In this document: one piece after another, positions 5,933-6,505 of the stretch
How positions within the stretch are numbered: the first letter of the stretch is position 1
Layout: the number at the start of each line of letters is the position of its first letter
Origin: Pseudomonadota bacterium
GTDB lineage: Bacteria; Pseudomonadota; Alphaproteobacteria; UBA2966; CAIVPW01
DNA length: 6,505 nucleotides
Direction of reading: 5' to 3'
NCBI GenBank assembly: GCA_027625125.1
Contig: JAQBXG010000096.1
Span: 1 to 6,505, forward strand
Notes under the pieces: generated by a model
What the model saw: the letters and a program-made list of their open reading frames with translations, nothing else
The model's database searches: none
What the model was told of the DNA's origin: nothing
Translations under genes and position numbers: made by a program

Positions 5933-6505
5933 ATGACCGATTCGGATTCGGAATTGCGCGATCTGGTTCGCGACGGCGACCGCGACCGCTATCTTTCGAT
6001 CCAGTTCGCGCCCCCGGCAGCGCGGCCGGGGCTGCTGGCCGTCGCGGCGTTCGCGGCCGAGATCGCGGCCATTCCCGGCAAGGTTTCCGAGCCGGTGATG
6101 GGGCAGATGCGCGTTGCATGGTGGCGCGATGCGCTGGACCGCATCGAGGCCCGGGATCCGCCGCACCATCCGGTGGCGCTGGCGCTGGCGGCGGCGTGGC
6201 GACCGGCGCTCGGCGAACGCCTTGCGGCAATACTCGACGCAAGCAATCGGGAATTCGCCGGTGAACCATCGATGGGCGCGCTCGACGGCGCGGCCCAGGT
6301 GGCCTGGCTGCCGCTGTTGGGGGCCGACGGCGCGGCTGCGGAGGCGGCGGCGTGGGAGGTCGGCAGAGCCTGGGGCCTGTTGCGGGACGACGCGGCGGCG
6401 GATGCGGAACCGGCGGTGAATCTGGCGCGGGCGCGGAAGCGGCTGCCGGAGGTGCCGCGGTCGGCGATGCCGGCAATGCTGATCGGCGCGGTCGCCGCCA
6501 GCATG
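5933..6505 (+). CDS. Squalene/phytoene-synthase-fold protein, NDUFAF6-like (3' end outside window)
   Basis: The frame from ATG 5933 stays open to the window end, giving the first 191 residues. An in-frame TAG at 5927-5929 makes 5933 the earliest possible start; AGGA at 5928-5931 is very close to it, so the ribosome site is unusually tight. The protein resembles the trans-isoprenyl-diphosphate synthase fold: DRYLSIQFAPPAARPGLLAV (residues 18-37), FAAEIAAIPGKVSEPVMGQM (40-59), RVAWWRDALDR (60-70), then PPHHPVALAL (76-85) and GRAWGLLRDD (144-153). The first aspartate-rich motif of true synthases is replaced by AAEIAAIPG, as in human NDUFAF6, a complex I assembly factor. Isoprenoid synthesis is thus unlikely. 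It is divergent from the small membrane-peptide operon; no firm promoter seen in the 109-base gap, though one should lie there. In related genomes it commonly follows the Mth938 gene. Confidence 0.85.
   Translation, partial: MTDSDSELRDLVRDGDRDRYLSIQFAPPAARPGLLAVAAFAAEIAAIPGKVSEPVMGQMRVAWWRDALDRIEARDPPHHPVALALAAAWRPALGERLAAILDASNREFAGEPSMGALDGAAQVAWLPLLGADGAAAEAAAWEVGRAWGLLRDDAAADAEPAVNLARARKRLPEVPRSAMPAMLIGAVAASM

Overview
This is a GC-rich, gene-dense chromosomal window that looks alphaproteobacterial. The indicators are the order of genes (NlpD/DipM-like LytM factor, DUF815 ATPase, yajC, secD, secF, Mth938-domain protein, squalene/phytoene-synthase-like protein), which I recall as a common alphaproteobacterial neighbourhood, and the presence of relatives of two mitochondrial complex I assembly factors. 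I cannot place the genus. No gene-free stretch exceeds about 110 bases. I see no tRNA, rRNA, CRISPR array or mobile element.

Layout. At the left edge (1-510, +) is the C-terminal part of a LytM/M23-fold protein whose metal-binding residues are partly lost. It probably activates cell-wall amidases rather than cutting peptidoglycan. Converging on it with a 3-base gap is a DUF815 P-loop ATPase (514-1398, -). From the 83-base divergent region, a likely promoter reads rightward into a tight operon: yajC (1482), secD (1894), secF (3520), a short predicted secreted protein (4536) and a Mth938-domain protein (4742-5116). Gaps are 1 base (yajC-secD), 3 bases (secD-secF), 74 bases (secF to the small gene) and a one-base stop/start overlap before the Mth938 gene.

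A hairpin (5133-5154) closes that operon and also serves the converging minus-strand pair. That pair is a 34-residue single-pass membrane peptide (5719-5823) and a 179-residue multi-pass membrane protein resembling the membrane domain of PuuD-type urate hydroxylases (5177-5716). It has a good promoter candidate and a leader hairpin. At the right edge (5933 to the end, +) begins a squalene/phytoene-synthase-fold protein of the NDUFAF6-like type. It is cut off by the window end.

How the genes fit together. YajC, SecD and SecF form the accessory complex that helps SecYEG export and insert proteins. The Mth938 protein (NDUFAF3-like) and the synthase-like protein (NDUFAF6-like) are relatives of complex I assembly factors, so the block links membrane insertion with possible respiratory-complex assembly. 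The least explained parts are the small secreted protein fused translationally to the operon and the small-peptide/PuuD-like pair lying between the two assembly-factor relatives. Most of the window is otherwise conserved housekeeping DNA.
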